Shown here: piece by piece, positions 44,192 to 53,607 of the stretch
How the letters are laid out: each line of letters begins with the position of its first letter
Position numbering within the stretch: position 1 is the first letter of the stretch
From: JABDMH01 sp965223215
GTDB taxonomy: Bacteria > Bacteroidota > Bacteroidia > Chitinophagales > Saprospiraceae
Length of the DNA: 64,000 nt
Direction: 5' to 3'
Assembly (NCBI GenBank): GCA_965223215.1
Contig: CBDCVZ010000010.1
Coordinates: 5,952,001 to 6,016,000, forward strand
The notes under the pieces: generated by a model
Told to the model about the DNA's origin: nothing
What the model saw: the letters and a program-made list of their open reading frames with translations, nothing else
The model's database searches: none
Translations under genes and position numbers: made by a program

Positions 44192-46390
44192 TTAAAGTGA
44201 TTGCAAGCGGATGGTCTTGCTCTTACCTCGATAGAATCCTTGTGGTAGGTCAATGATCAACATGGTCTCCTTTCCATCCAGATCGATTACTTTGCAGTCT
44301 TGGTCTGTTGTGGAGAACCTCTGAGACATTGCGATCATCATGCGATTTAATTTTCGGGAAGGATCGGATATGGTCAAATCAATCGTTTGATTGCCAGCAT
44401 CTTTGATCATTACCATTCCTTGACTCGCAGAGGAAATTCTGAGCTGATCAGTAAGCTGCAATCGACCTGCTCGGTAAAATGCGATTTGATAGGTACCCGT
44501 CTGAGGTTCTTTAGCGGCTTGCAAGTATTTCGTATTGCTTAAGATCTGGATCGGTAAATTTTCTATCGTGACCTGTGATAGATCTGAAATGCTGACATCC
44601 GGGATAACCAAATAAGCATAGGTGGCCGAATCTGGGCTGCGCCCGTGATCAATCCACAAACTGAAAACATCTTTTTCTACGATATCACGAGAAATATTTT
44701 TCTGATCGGTAATATCCGACCAGCGCCCCTTTTCTGTTTGATTCGACATTTCAACTTGGGGAGGGTCAATGGGCACATAACCGATGCCATCATGATGAAT
44801 CCAATCTACATTTTTAAGGGTATGAAATCCCGACTGCATTTCTCTCAGGGCTCCATGGGCTGAGGCATGGACGGGTCCAATTAGCAGCGTTTGATTTAGG
44901 GTCGTAAATACTGGTAAATTGGGGTTCGAGCGAATGGCAGCACCCAGGCAGAGATAGGCTGATTCAAAGAAAAACCAGGCCTTACGGGCGGTGAGTCCGT
45001 CATGTGGACTCCGAAAATCGAACGATACCGCACCGTGCATGCCATCTTCCACTGCACCGACGAATTCTGTCGTGCCGTGTTTTCTGATTTCTCCAGGACC
45101 TGGCAATGCTGGCTTTTGCATGATGGTACTTCCCGATATTTTTTGCCAATCGTACACCGGCCAGATATTCAAATACTCATCGCCTCGGCGTACTAAATAA
45201 TTGGTGCCATCGGCCCGGTGGTGGGTGGTTTTGCCGGGTCCATTGTAAGGGACTTCCATATTTTGATTGCGCGTAGAAAACATCCGGACAGTCGTGTAAT
45301 AATTAGGCCGCTGGAAAACAAAATGCTCGGTTTGCCAAAAGAATTTGCAGAAGGATTCGCTGGGCTCAACCTCTCCTTTCCTAAGTTTAATAATCTGCTC
45401 CAGTTCTTCCTGGCGATGATCTGAACTTAATAGCAGTCTTTCGATTTCGAGGGTTCCTTTCGGTTCAAAGGTCTGGGGATGGGAAATACTCCGATTCTTC
45501 ACACTTATGTCTGGATAAATGCCATAAACCAACTGCTTATAGATACCGTCTAAGTAATAATCGATCAGGTGATTTATTCTTTTTTGGGAAAAGGCATAGC
45601 TGGTACCAGCCACATAATAAGACCATTCGCCAAATGCGTTCGCATACTTCCCATAACCATAAGAGACTGTGTTATTAACTCGGTCTACCCGATGGTGAAA
45701 ACTATAGTCATGTTGCATACCGCGTTTGCCTGTCGAGAACTTAATTTCACCTTCGATGATGCGGATGATCTCATCAAATCTCTTTCGATCACCCATAAAT
45801 AGGAGATTCTTTGCCAAGATTCCGGCGATGACGATGCGATCTCCGCTTGGTCTGGCCCCCGAGGCATTCATATGAGCTCGGCCGATCATGGGTTGAGCTT
45901 TTTCAACCAATTCAGTCGGCAATGTATCACCCACCAGCAACATTAGATTCACAAGATTGGTTGGTGTACTGATCTGATTGTTGTGCCAATTATCGCCAAA
46001 GAAATCATGATCAACCCAAAATTTCAGAGAGCGGGCGATGGTATTTAATAGATCGCGACTGCCATGAAAGTTGGAGTTTTTATCACAGAAAGCCCGGGCC
46101 AGATCAACCAATCGATGCGTGTGGCGTCGATGGGGGAAGCCGGCGGTGCGAGATAGATCTTCGTAATTGATATCCGAAAAACTTCCGTCTGTTTGCAAGA
46201 GTTTAAGGATGTTTCGAATTTCTCCCGAGTCAACCCCTGGTTTCATGAGTTCTGCCACAACGCGAGATTTTATGATGTCAAAGTCATCATTTAGCTTGTT
46301 TGTTAGGCCGGAGAGTGCGACAAAAATGAACACCAGGAGGAGGCCTGGTAAAGATTTTTGTCCGAGAAGTGTAAGTTGCTGATTGGACAT
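44192..46390 (-). CDS. Polysaccharide lyase family 8 (chondroitinase AC/hyaluronate lyase-like)
   Basis: The protein has 732 residues from the ATG at 46390; a TTG two codons earlier is possible. An N-terminal hydrophobic segment (PGLLLVFIFVALSGL) acts as signal or anchor. The (alpha/alpha) toroid contains the PL8 motifs DNWHNNQISTPTNLVN (catalytic Asn region), MQHDYSFHHR with SYGYGKY (His and Tyr of the active site) and NRSISHP. A beta-sandwich with GTTEFVGAVEDGMHGAVSF and TARKAWFFFES follows. Compared from memory with Flavobacterium CslA, the Asn, His, Tyr and first Arg are kept, but the second active-site Arg appears to be His. It cleaves uronic-acid-containing glycans by beta-elimination. 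Confidence 0.9.
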   Translation of the reverse strand: MSNQQLTLLGQKSLPGLLLVFIFVALSGLTNKLNDDFDIIKSRVVAELMKPGVDSGEIRNILKLLQTDGSFSDINYEDLSRTAGFPHRRHTHRLVDLARAFCDKNSNFHGSRDLLNTIARSLKFWVDHDFFGDNWHNNQISTPTNLVNLMLLVGDTLPTELVEKAQPMIGRAHMNASGARPSGDRIVIAGILAKNLLFMGDRKRFDEIIRIIEGEIKFSTGKRGMQHDYSFHHRVDRVNNTVSYGYGKYANAFGEWSYYVAGTSYAFSQKRINHLIDYYLDGIYKQLVYGIYPDISVKNRSISHPQTFEPKGTLEIERLLLSSDHRQEELEQIIKLRKGEVEPSESFCKFFWQTEHFVFQRPNYYTTVRMFSTRNQNMEVPYNGPGKTTHHRADGTNYLVRRGDEYLNIWPVYDWQKISGSTIMQKPALPGPGEIRKHGTTEFVGAVEDGMHGAVSFDFRSPHDGLTARKAWFFFESAYLCLGAAIRSNPNLPVFTTLNQTLLIGPVHASAHGALREMQSGFHTLKNVDWIHHDGIGYVPIDPPQVEMSNQTEKGRWSDITDQKNISRDIVEKDVFSLWIDHGRSPDSATYAYLVIPDVSISDLSQVTIENLPIQILSNTKYLQAAKEPQTGTYQIAFYRAGRLQLTDQLRISSASQGMVMIKDAGNQTIDLTISDPSRKLNRMMIAMSQRFSTTDQDCKVIDLDGKETMLIIDLPQGFYRGKSKTIRLQSL

Positions 46391-46490
46391 CTCCAAAAAA
46401 ATACGAAAACTTGATAACTAGTGTTTCACCTGGTAATAAGTGTATATCATTAGCTTAATATTTTTCATCTAATCAGAGATCAAAACCCAT

Positions 46491-46504
46491 GCCTACCGGC
46501 AGGC
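46491..46504. repeat. GCCTACCGGCAGGC palindrome
   Basis: A near-perfect 14-bp inverted repeat (GCCTnCCGGnAGGC) in the divergent region between the PL8 lyase and sialidase genes. Palindromes of this type are dispersed in many Bacteroidota genomes; no second copy was noticed in this window. Confidence 0.5.
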
Positions 46505-46681
46505 ACGGCGCACATAATCTTTATTACGTAAGGCTTTTGGTGATGAAGAGCAGGTACAAAGAAGCTGCTTAGGATGTATATTTATTTGCCTGACGGAACA
46601 CTAGCGCCCATAGCAGTGGTCAATATCGTAACCAATGCAAAGTATGAACCTTATCTTAGCGGGCCTGACCAGCTGTCGGCC

Positions 46682-47788
46682 ATGATTCAACATTTCCTTC
46701 TGAGTATTCTATGGAGCATCGCCCTTGGAGCAGCATCTTCTGCCATGACTCAGGATGCTTTGGGTCGTATTGTACTGGATCTCGCACCCAGTGAATCTAA
46801 TCCACGTAATGGGGAGGGAGACTTTATTACCTTGAAAGATGGTCGAATTATGTTTGTTTACAGTCGCTTTACAGGTACCGCCAGTGACCATGCACCAGCC
46901 ACCTTGGTAGCGAGATTTTCACAGGATGGTGGATCGACGTGGACCAAAGAGGACGAACCAGTCGTTGATCGAGAAGGGGAGCTGAATGTGATGTCGGTTT
47001 CGTTGCTTCGACTTGCCAGGGGCGACATTGCCCTATTTTACATGCGCAAGAATTCGCTGGATGATTGCATACCGCAATTGCGAATTTCCAAAGATGAAGG
47101 TGTCAGCTGGGGTAAGCCAAAGCCTTGCATACAGGATCAGGAGGGATATTTCGTCGTGAATAATGATCGCGTAATTTCTTTAAATAATGGTCGCATACTC
47201 GTTCCCACCTCTTTGCATAAAAAAGCAGGGATTGATTGGAGTCATAAAGGTGAGCTAAGGTGCTATTATTCTGATGATGATGGAGCTACTTGGTTGGCTG
47301 GCACTAAGGTTCCCACACCCGACTCAGTCATCACCCAGGAGCCTGGACTGGTGCAATTGAAGGATGGCCGTATTATGATGTTCATTCGTGCGAGTGGCGG
47401 TCGACTTTACCGGTCCTATTCGACAGATGGCGGATTAACTTGGAGCCTGGCCGAACGTACCGAAATTAATTCCCCAATTTCTCCTACGTCCATTGAGCGC
47501 CTTTACGCTGGAGATTTAATGATGGTTTGGAATAACAATGGAAAATCCGGACCCGGTTATTTTAAAGCCAAACGAACCCCTCTCACCATGGCCATTTCAA
47601 GAGATGAAGGATTGACATGGAACCACCTACAGAATATTGAATCCGATCCCAATGGCTTTTATTGTTATACAGCCATTCACGAAGTCGAGGGTTCTTTACT
47701 ATTGAGTTATGTTCATAGAATTGAAGGGGATAAAGGCTTAGGGGCCTATGTGCGGAAGATACCGATGGAAGATTGTTATCGAAATTAG
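46682..47788 (+). CDS. Secreted sialidase-like (BNR/Asp-box) protein
   Basis: The protein has 368 residues from the ATG at 46682, which gives a signal peptide (FLLSILWSIALGAASSAMT); a longer frame from 46574 places that segment internally. Five Asp-boxes are visible: SQDGGSTWTKE, SKDEGVSWGKP, SDDDGATWLAG, STDGGLTWSLA and SRDEGLTWNHL. The N-terminal FITLKDGRIMFVYSRFTG and later LKDGRIMMFIRASGG fit the six-bladed GH33-like fold of exo-acting sialidases or related BNR hydrolases. The Arg triad was not confirmed. It is divergent from the PL8 lyase gene and probably acts on the same glycan pool. Confidence 0.85.
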   Translation: MIQHFLLSILWSIALGAASSAMTQDALGRIVLDLAPSESNPRNGEGDFITLKDGRIMFVYSRFTGTASDHAPATLVARFSQDGGSTWTKEDEPVVDREGELNVMSVSLLRLARGDIALFYMRKNSLDDCIPQLRISKDEGVSWGKPKPCIQDQEGYFVVNNDRVISLNNGRILVPTSLHKKAGIDWSHKGELRCYYSDDDGATWLAGTKVPTPDSVITQEPGLVQLKDGRIMMFIRASGGRLYRSYSTDGGLTWSLAERTEINSPISPTSIERLYAGDLMMVWNNNGKSGPGYFKAKRTPLTMAISRDEGLTWNHLQNIESDPNGFYCYTAIHEVEGSLLLSYVHRIEGDKGLGAYVRKIPMEDCYRN

Positions 47789-48186
47789 GTGGCCTCGAGT
47801 ATTGGCACTAATTTCTTGTTATTATGAGCAGGCTTGTAGAGGAGAAGAAGAGGATCAATATTTCGATACAATTAAATGCGATAGATCTGGTTAGAAGCAT
47901 CGTCTTTTAGCAGTTGATCCTTTGGTTGATTGCGTGAAGGGGCGGATGGTTACCTAATTAGGTAATCAGTTGAGTTTTGGCTTGCTTATTTCACAATGAC
48001 AGAGTAAGCTTATTCAATGAAAAATGACATGTTACAATTTGTGTAAACTATAAAATTACCTAATCGGTAGACTGCGGATTTAAATTTAATATGAGAATGG
48101 GATCATATATGTTAAATGTTAATGCGCGCTAGATGATTAATGTACTGATTATGTAGATTTATGGTTTAGACAGAATCATCATCTCC
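47789..48186. other. AT-rich region upstream of the giant toxin-like gene
   Basis: This 398-bp stretch has no gene that I can support. It holds a perfect 16-bp palindrome and a related half-copy (listed separately), an imperfect inverted repeat GTTACA/TGTAAAC at 48031-48048, and long A/T tracts. It probably contains the promoter of the 1806-aa gene, but no exact TAnnTTTG box is seen. Confidence 0.5.
47950..48070 (+). promoter_or_regulatory. Paired TTACCTAAT palindromic sites
   Basis: TTACCTAATTAGGTAA at 47950-47965 is a perfect 16-bp palindrome. TTACCTAATCGGTAG at 48056-48070 repeats its first nine bases, and its right half differs slightly. The two are 106 bp apart, about ten helical turns, and both lie upstream of the 1806-aa gene, as operator pairs often do. 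Confidence 0.45.
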
Positions 48187-51100
48187 GTGAAGCGTGCATC
48201 TCAGACTATCATTTCGATTTATTTATTGATTGGAGTATTATGGCCAAGTATTGGCGTATCGCAATCTCAGATCAATGAATTTAACTATCAAAATAGCGCC
48301 AATAAGAGACTTGAGTACAAGTGGTTTGGCCTTGCCTCTGGTACTCGACTTATTCATCTTTATGATGTGAATGGCTTGTTGTATCAAACGATTGACTTTG
48401 CTGAAGCCATTTCCTTTAATACTGGCCAAGATGAAGTAGGTAGATTTGTCGACTACTATGTGTTTTCAGTTCCAAATATTCAATCTAATGGTGGAATGGC
48501 GGTCGTCATCGATGGCACTTTCGTGGAGGAGTTCTGGAGTTATGGCCAAGCAGTTAACCTAACTGCGGTCGATGGGCCGGCGTCCGGTTCCACAGCTAAT
48601 TATATTTCTGCTAGTTTGGCTCCAGATGACCCTTCCAATGCTTCAATTCAATCCGTTTTTGGCAACTGGTATCGATCACAAGAAACATTCGGTGGTACGA
48701 ATGCCATTTCATGCCCTTCTGCAGATACGACCTACATTGATGTTGAGCTGTGTTCCGGGTACGAGTATGATTGTGGATTTTACATCATTGTCACGGATGA
48801 TCAATGTATCCGATCTCTAGTGGGCAGTGATGGATGTGATAGTACGGTGATCACTAACGTGCATTTTATCCATCGTGATACTACTTTCTTTTTGGAGGAG
48901 ATATGTACAGGAGAAACATTTGATTTTTATGGTGATATCTTGGACAGCACAGACATCTACCATAAGGTCTTGTCGGATCAAGAGGGATGTGACAGTGTGA
49001 TTCAATTAGATTTGACACTAGAGGAACATGAGGCATACGTAGTGCTGCAGGAGTTTTATCAAGCCATGAATGGTCCCAACTGGAATGCAAATGCTGGTTG
49101 GGAGGAAAGTTGCGATCCTTGCAGCTGGTTTGGCGTCACTTGTAACGTAGATGGTGAGGTCACGCAATTGAATTTAGTAGCGAATAACCTGACCGGAGTT
49201 CTACCTGCTACTTTGAGCTCAATAACAAGTCTGTTGCATCTCAATTTGAGTAATAACTTCATTTCTGGACCAGTGCCAGATTTTTCAGGACTCACGAACC
49301 TGTTATCCTTAGATCTAAGTAAAAATCAATTGGCAGGAAATATTCCCGCCAGTGTGGGAAGCCTTTCCAGTCTTGAGTTATTATCTCTGAGCCAGAATTT
49401 ACTTGCTGGTGAGTTACCTGCTGAGCTTTTTAACCTATTACAGCTCGTTTCGCTAGACCTTTCAAAAAACACTTTTACGGGCAGTCTGCCAAGCCTCATC
49501 GGGCAATTAGCTAACCTTCAATCACTTAACTTAGGTACCAACAATTTCACCGGTCTCCTACCAGCAGAAATAGGAGAAATCTCTACCCTTACTGAAGTCA
49601 ACATCGAAAAGAATGATTTTGGTAGTCCTTATCCGCCTACCATCACCAATCTTTGTAATCAAGCCCAACTCCTTGATTTTTCTCAGAATAATTTTTTCTG
49701 TGATATCGATGACTTCTGTGCTGGAAATTGCCAGGAATGCATTGAAATTGGAAAGTTTGGAAGATTCCCGGCAGGTTCTTGTTTCACCTGGGAACGGGAT
49801 GGACAACCCGATCCTTTGACTGATCCTACTCGTGAAATCTGCGTTGGTGATATGTCGGTTTATAAAGTTACTGTGTCTAATGGAGATGGAAATATTCTTT
49901 CGGAATGTGAATATCGTTTTGACGAGGGGTGTATGGCGATGGTAGAAATCGAGGCAACCTCCAGCTATATCTCCGGAGGCGAGACGATCACCCTTGATGC
50001 TGGCCCGGGATTTAAGAAGTACCAGTGGTCGACTGGTGCTAAGACTCAGACTATCCAGGTCAATCAGCCTGGCGAATATTCGGTGGTTGTGACAGAGCAA
50101 GGAAATTGTGTGGCTGCCGATTTGATTAATATAGTGGAGGGAGGGACTCGAGATTTGGGAAGTATACTTGTCAATGCTTGTGCTAATGAACAAGTGACTT
50201 TGTCCGCTCCGATCCGAGGTACTAGCTATGATTGGAGTACCGGAGGTAGTACATCAACAATTTCAGTCACTGCTAATCCAGGTGTTCACCTCTATAATTT
50301 AGTAATTCAAGATGAAGATGGCTGTGACACCAGAGTCACTTTTTTGGTGATCGGCTCATTCCTAGAGGTGGATATTGATGCATCCAGAGGTGCTATTTGT
50401 CCCGGTGAGACAGTCATTTTGACTGCCTTGACTACGGGCAATGTCTCTTATCAGTGGTCAAAGGATGGACAAAATCTTGGTACAGCAAATTCCTCAGAAA
50501 TTACCGAGGCAGGTACTTACCAGGTTCTCGTGACATCGGTAAATGGTAGTTGCACTGCCACAGACATGATCGTGATCAACAAAGGAGTTGCTCCCGATCT
50601 AGTAATTTCCCCCGTAGCCGAAACGGTTTGTGTCGGTGAACAGGTACAGATCTATCTAAACGGAGGTGATTCATATAGCTGGCAAGCAGGTTCCATTTCT
50701 GGTCAAAGCAACCCCATTGAGGATTATCCATTATCAAATACGATCTATCATGTTACGGCTACTGACGCCTTTGGCTGTAACGCCACCGGAGTACTTTCAA
50801 TAACTGTTAAAGAGCTTCCAGAGGTTGATGCTGGTCCAGATCTTGAGGTATGTGAGGGAGAGGAGATTTCGATTAGTTTATCTGGGAATACTGATAATTA
50901 TGATTGGTTGAATAAGGAGGAGAATGCAATCTTCCACACCGGTGAAGAGCTGACATTTTTGCCAGAAGAAGCTTTTACACTTCTAATCCGTGCAGAGTTG
51001 AATGGTTGCTTTGCTGAGGACGAATCTTCAATAAGTATCCTAAACAGTAGTGATCCCGAGACCATCAAAAACTATATGATCGCGAATGGTTTTTTTGAAT

Positions 51101-53607
51101 TACCAATTATGATCCACGGCCCTGTGGGAGTTAATGCTAGGTCTGGCGGACTAGTCGTGGACCATGCCGCACAAATTATTGCGATTGAAAACGATATAGT
51201 TGCACCTGCTGATGAATTGCAGAATTTTTTTCAGAATGAAATATTTACCACCACCGGGTCAAATGGCTTTGTAACTAAGAACAACAACTTTTGTGTCTCA
51301 GGGCAAAATGACTTGATCAATGAAATAGAGGCTGACTTCTCTTCTAGTAATTTTGGGTATTGGGTTCATTTGTGGGAAGACCCAGACCTAGCCCAGGATC
51401 TGCTTTATATTAAATGCAAACTTCCTGGCGAAAGCAAATTTGGTCCCACCGGCGCTGATCACTTAGAATTTATCCAAGGTGACATTGACCTCCTGAAGTC
51501 GGGTCAAATTGGTGCTGGAACGTCAATTGGCAACCAAATCTTTGGGCAGTTATTATTCGACCTGCCTGACCTCTATGTAGCCAGCTATGATGAGCTACTA
51601 CAGATTGTAGCGAACCCGGTGTACGGATGTGGTACTTCCCAAGCAGCTAATTTTATTTCTCCGGCGGGAGTAGCTTTGAGACTCCCATCACAATCTGGAG
51701 TTATTTTCCGTGACAACCCGAAATACAGCAGTATTTTACCATTGGGAGCATTGCTTGCATTCAATCGAAGTGAATCAGGCACATTTGCTGCCTATCGTGG
51801 TTTTGTTAGAGATGGTAATTTTGGTGGTTATCTGAATGCACTAAGCCCTGGAAGTTCAAATGAAAATATTTATGCAAGTAGTCATTATGGTTTTGATCAG
51901 GTCCCTGCCGATGCACCGTCTGATGTATTGCTTGGAATTACCATCGGCTCGAATGACCTGATTTCTTTAGAGACCTTTACACCTAATGGTACTAGATTAA
52001 ACCAAACGGGTGTTGGCCCCTTTGTCAGTGATCTCAGTGAGACTGGATCCTTCTCCAATCCCATCCTATTAAATCCAGTTGCAATAGTAGACAATGAACT
52101 ACAACCTCTTGATGATCTTTTAGTTCGTGTGGATCAATTGCTGGTGAATAATGTAGATCTTTTCGTCGATGTCAAGGGGGATGGACTAGGTGGAATATTA
52201 CATCGAGTTACTAATCAGATAACGAATGAAATTGATTGGATTTATGGATATTATGATTACGGGAATACAGAAGAACTTACTTATCTTCGTTGGAATCTGA
52301 CGCTATGCCGGTGGGAATTTTTTGATCCAGATCGCACTCCGGAATTTGACCCGCTTCTGTTTGTGACAGGAGAAATCTGGAACCAGGTAATCTTTGCATT
52401 GACAGATGGTAAACATGAAGTATTAGCGGCGCTCTCCATGGTTCCGCTATTTGAAGTTGTTCCACTCCCAGATTTATTAGATGCGATTTTCTATTTCTTG
52501 GAAGGAGAGACCACGGAGGGTTTTCTATCGCTCGCAGCTACGATACCAAGTGTTTCGTGGGTTCGAGGCCCATTAAATTTTATACCAAGAATACAGGGGA
52601 AGGATGCGACACTCATTCGATTTATTGATAATTACCCCATTGTATACAGTGAACGATTAAAGGAGCTATTTACACATTTCGATTTTAGTGAAATTCAGGC
52701 CGAAAAATTTGATCAATGGCTCAGAACAAACGATGACGCTCTCTCAAGCTTATTTCTTCATGAAGGAGATGGCATATTTTCCATCAACGACCGCTTTGCT
52801 GAAGCATTTAAGCGATTGGCTGATACCTATACTGATCTAAACGCAGCACAGGAATTATTTGATCCGGCCATCATAAATAAGATGGCTGATTTGATGGCCA
52901 AACCTAGTTTTATAAGTGCAATCGGCGGCTCTTCGGATGACCTTGCTCAAATTGTTAGGAATAACATTTTTGCGCCATGTAATGGATGTACAGGTACTAA
53001 GAGCTTCTTAAAGCCATTAGTAGATTACCTAGATGATGTGGAATTTTTAACGGGTAATTATCAGAACACACCCGGATTCCAAACGGTTGTCGAAAGTGTC
53101 AAGAATGGTGCTTCACCGACGATCGATGGGGCAGCACACATGCTTAATCAACTCCGAGTCTTAGACCCAGCCACGGTAACTAGAATGGAAGCCAATATTT
53201 TGGACGCAGATAATTTTGAGGGAATTTGCACGAATTGTCTATTTGATATAGAAATTGAGGACGCTTTTGATGGACTTAAGAAACTTGAATTGAAAAGCTA
53301 TTCAGTAGGGACCATATCTGGTATCTCCGGTTCTCCCCAATTTATCAATCAATTTAAGGCTTATCTTGCGGGAGCTACTAACTTGGATGAATTTGAGTAT
53401 ATATTTAATGGTAGGAAGACTATGGATCTTGGTCTTATCAAAATGAATTTTCGAATATTATTTACGAATGAAGCATCAAGCTTATTAGCAACATTCGGAG
53501 AGTCCAAATTTCTCGAACTCTTTGGAGTCGACAATGTGGATGATTTCATTACCGATGTGATATCTGATTTAGAAAGCCCGGTATATAATTTTATTAAAAT
53601 TGAATGA
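48187..53607 (+). CDS. Giant secreted LRR/Ig-like protein with toxin-like C-terminus
   Basis: An 1806-residue protein starting at GTG 48187, with signal peptide (SIYLLIGVLWPSIGVS). Order: unknown beta domain (~35-170); Cys-rich part with two VELCSG/EEICTG-type repeats (~175-280); plant-type leucine-rich repeats (~285-515, starting FYQAMNGPNWN); about five Ig/PKD-like domains (~585-955, e.g. YQWSTGAKTQ, YQWSKDGQN); unknown region (~960-1390); a hydrophobic pre-toxin-like segment (~1395-1460, LAALSMVPLFEVVPLPDLLD); and a C-terminal domain with paired CxxC (1598/1601 and 1681/1684), E1701-L-K1703 and NQFKAYLAGATNLDEFEYIF. The E-x-K after an acidic strand fits a restriction-endonuclease-like nuclease fold (inference). 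It lacks a T9SS sorting domain. Its stop overlaps the next start (ATGA). It is best read as a polymorphic toxin; a large adhesin is the alternative. Confidence 0.75.
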   Translation: MKRASQTIISIYLLIGVLWPSIGVSQSQINEFNYQNSANKRLEYKWFGLASGTRLIHLYDVNGLLYQTIDFAEAISFNTGQDEVGRFVDYYVFSVPNIQSNGGMAVVIDGTFVEEFWSYGQAVNLTAVDGPASGSTANYISASLAPDDPSNASIQSVFGNWYRSQETFGGTNAISCPSADTTYIDVELCSGYEYDCGFYIIVTDDQCIRSLVGSDGCDSTVITNVHFIHRDTTFFLEEICTGETFDFYGDILDSTDIYHKVLSDQEGCDSVIQLDLTLEEHEAYVVLQEFYQAMNGPNWNANAGWEESCDPCSWFGVTCNVDGEVTQLNLVANNLTGVLPATLSSITSLLHLNLSNNFISGPVPDFSGLTNLLSLDLSKNQLAGNIPASVGSLSSLELLSLSQNLLAGELPAELFNLLQLVSLDLSKNTFTGSLPSLIGQLANLQSLNLGTNNFTGLLPAEIGEISTLTEVNIEKNDFGSPYPPTITNLCNQAQLLDFSQNNFFCDIDDFCAGNCQECIEIGKFGRFPAGSCFTWERDGQPDPLTDPTREICVGDMSVYKVTVSNGDGNILSECEYRFDEGCMAMVEIEATSSYISGGETITLDAGPGFKKYQWSTGAKTQTIQVNQPGEYSVVVTEQGNCVAADLINIVEGGTRDLGSILVNACANEQVTLSAPIRGTSYDWSTGGSTSTISVTANPGVHLYNLVIQDEDGCDTRVTFLVIGSFLEVDIDASRGAICPGETVILTALTTGNVSYQWSKDGQNLGTANSSEITEAGTYQVLVTSVNGSCTATDMIVINKGVAPDLVISPVAETVCVGEQVQIYLNGGDSYSWQAGSISGQSNPIEDYPLSNTIYHVTATDAFGCNATGVLSITVKELPEVDAGPDLEVCEGEEISISLSGNTDNYDWLNKEENAIFHTGEELTFLPEEAFTLLIRAELNGCFAEDESSISILNSSDPETIKNYMIANGFFELPIMIHGPVGVNARSGGLVVDHAAQIIAIENDIVAPADELQNFFQNEIFTTTGSNGFVTKNNNFCVSGQNDLINEIEADFSSSNFGYWVHLWEDPDLAQDLLYIKCKLPGESKFGPTGADHLEFIQGDIDLLKSGQIGAGTSIGNQIFGQLLFDLPDLYVASYDELLQIVANPVYGCGTSQAANFISPAGVALRLPSQSGVIFRDNPKYSSILPLGALLAFNRSESGTFAAYRGFVRDGNFGGYLNALSPGSSNENIYASSHYGFDQVPADAPSDVLLGITIGSNDLISLETFTPNGTRLNQTGVGPFVSDLSETGSFSNPILLNPVAIVDNELQPLDDLLVRVDQLLVNNVDLFVDVKGDGLGGILHRVTNQITNEIDWIYGYYDYGNTEELTYLRWNLTLCRWEFFDPDRTPEFDPLLFVTGEIWNQVIFALTDGKHEVLAALSMVPLFEVVPLPDLLDAIFYFLEGETTEGFLSLAATIPSVSWVRGPLNFIPRIQGKDATLIRFIDNYPIVYSERLKELFTHFDFSEIQAEKFDQWLRTNDDALSSLFLHEGDGIFSINDRFAEAFKRLADTYTDLNAAQELFDPAIINKMADLMAKPSFISAIGGSSDDLAQIVRNNIFAPCNGCTGTKSFLKPLVDYLDDVEFLTGNYQNTPGFQTVVESVKNGASPTIDGAAHMLNQLRVLDPATVTRMEANILDADNFEGICTNCLFDIEIEDAFDGLKKLELKSYSVGTISGISGSPQFINQFKAYLAGATNLDEFEYIFNGRKTMDLGLIKMNFRILFTNEASSLLATFGESKFLELFGVDNVDDFITDVISDLESPVYNFIKIE

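Noticed and set aside
49558..50193. 211-aa minus-strand frame inside the giant gene
   Set aside because: It is antisense to the LRR/Ig-like coding region, which is well supported, and shows only Ser/Arg/Ile-rich shadow sequence.
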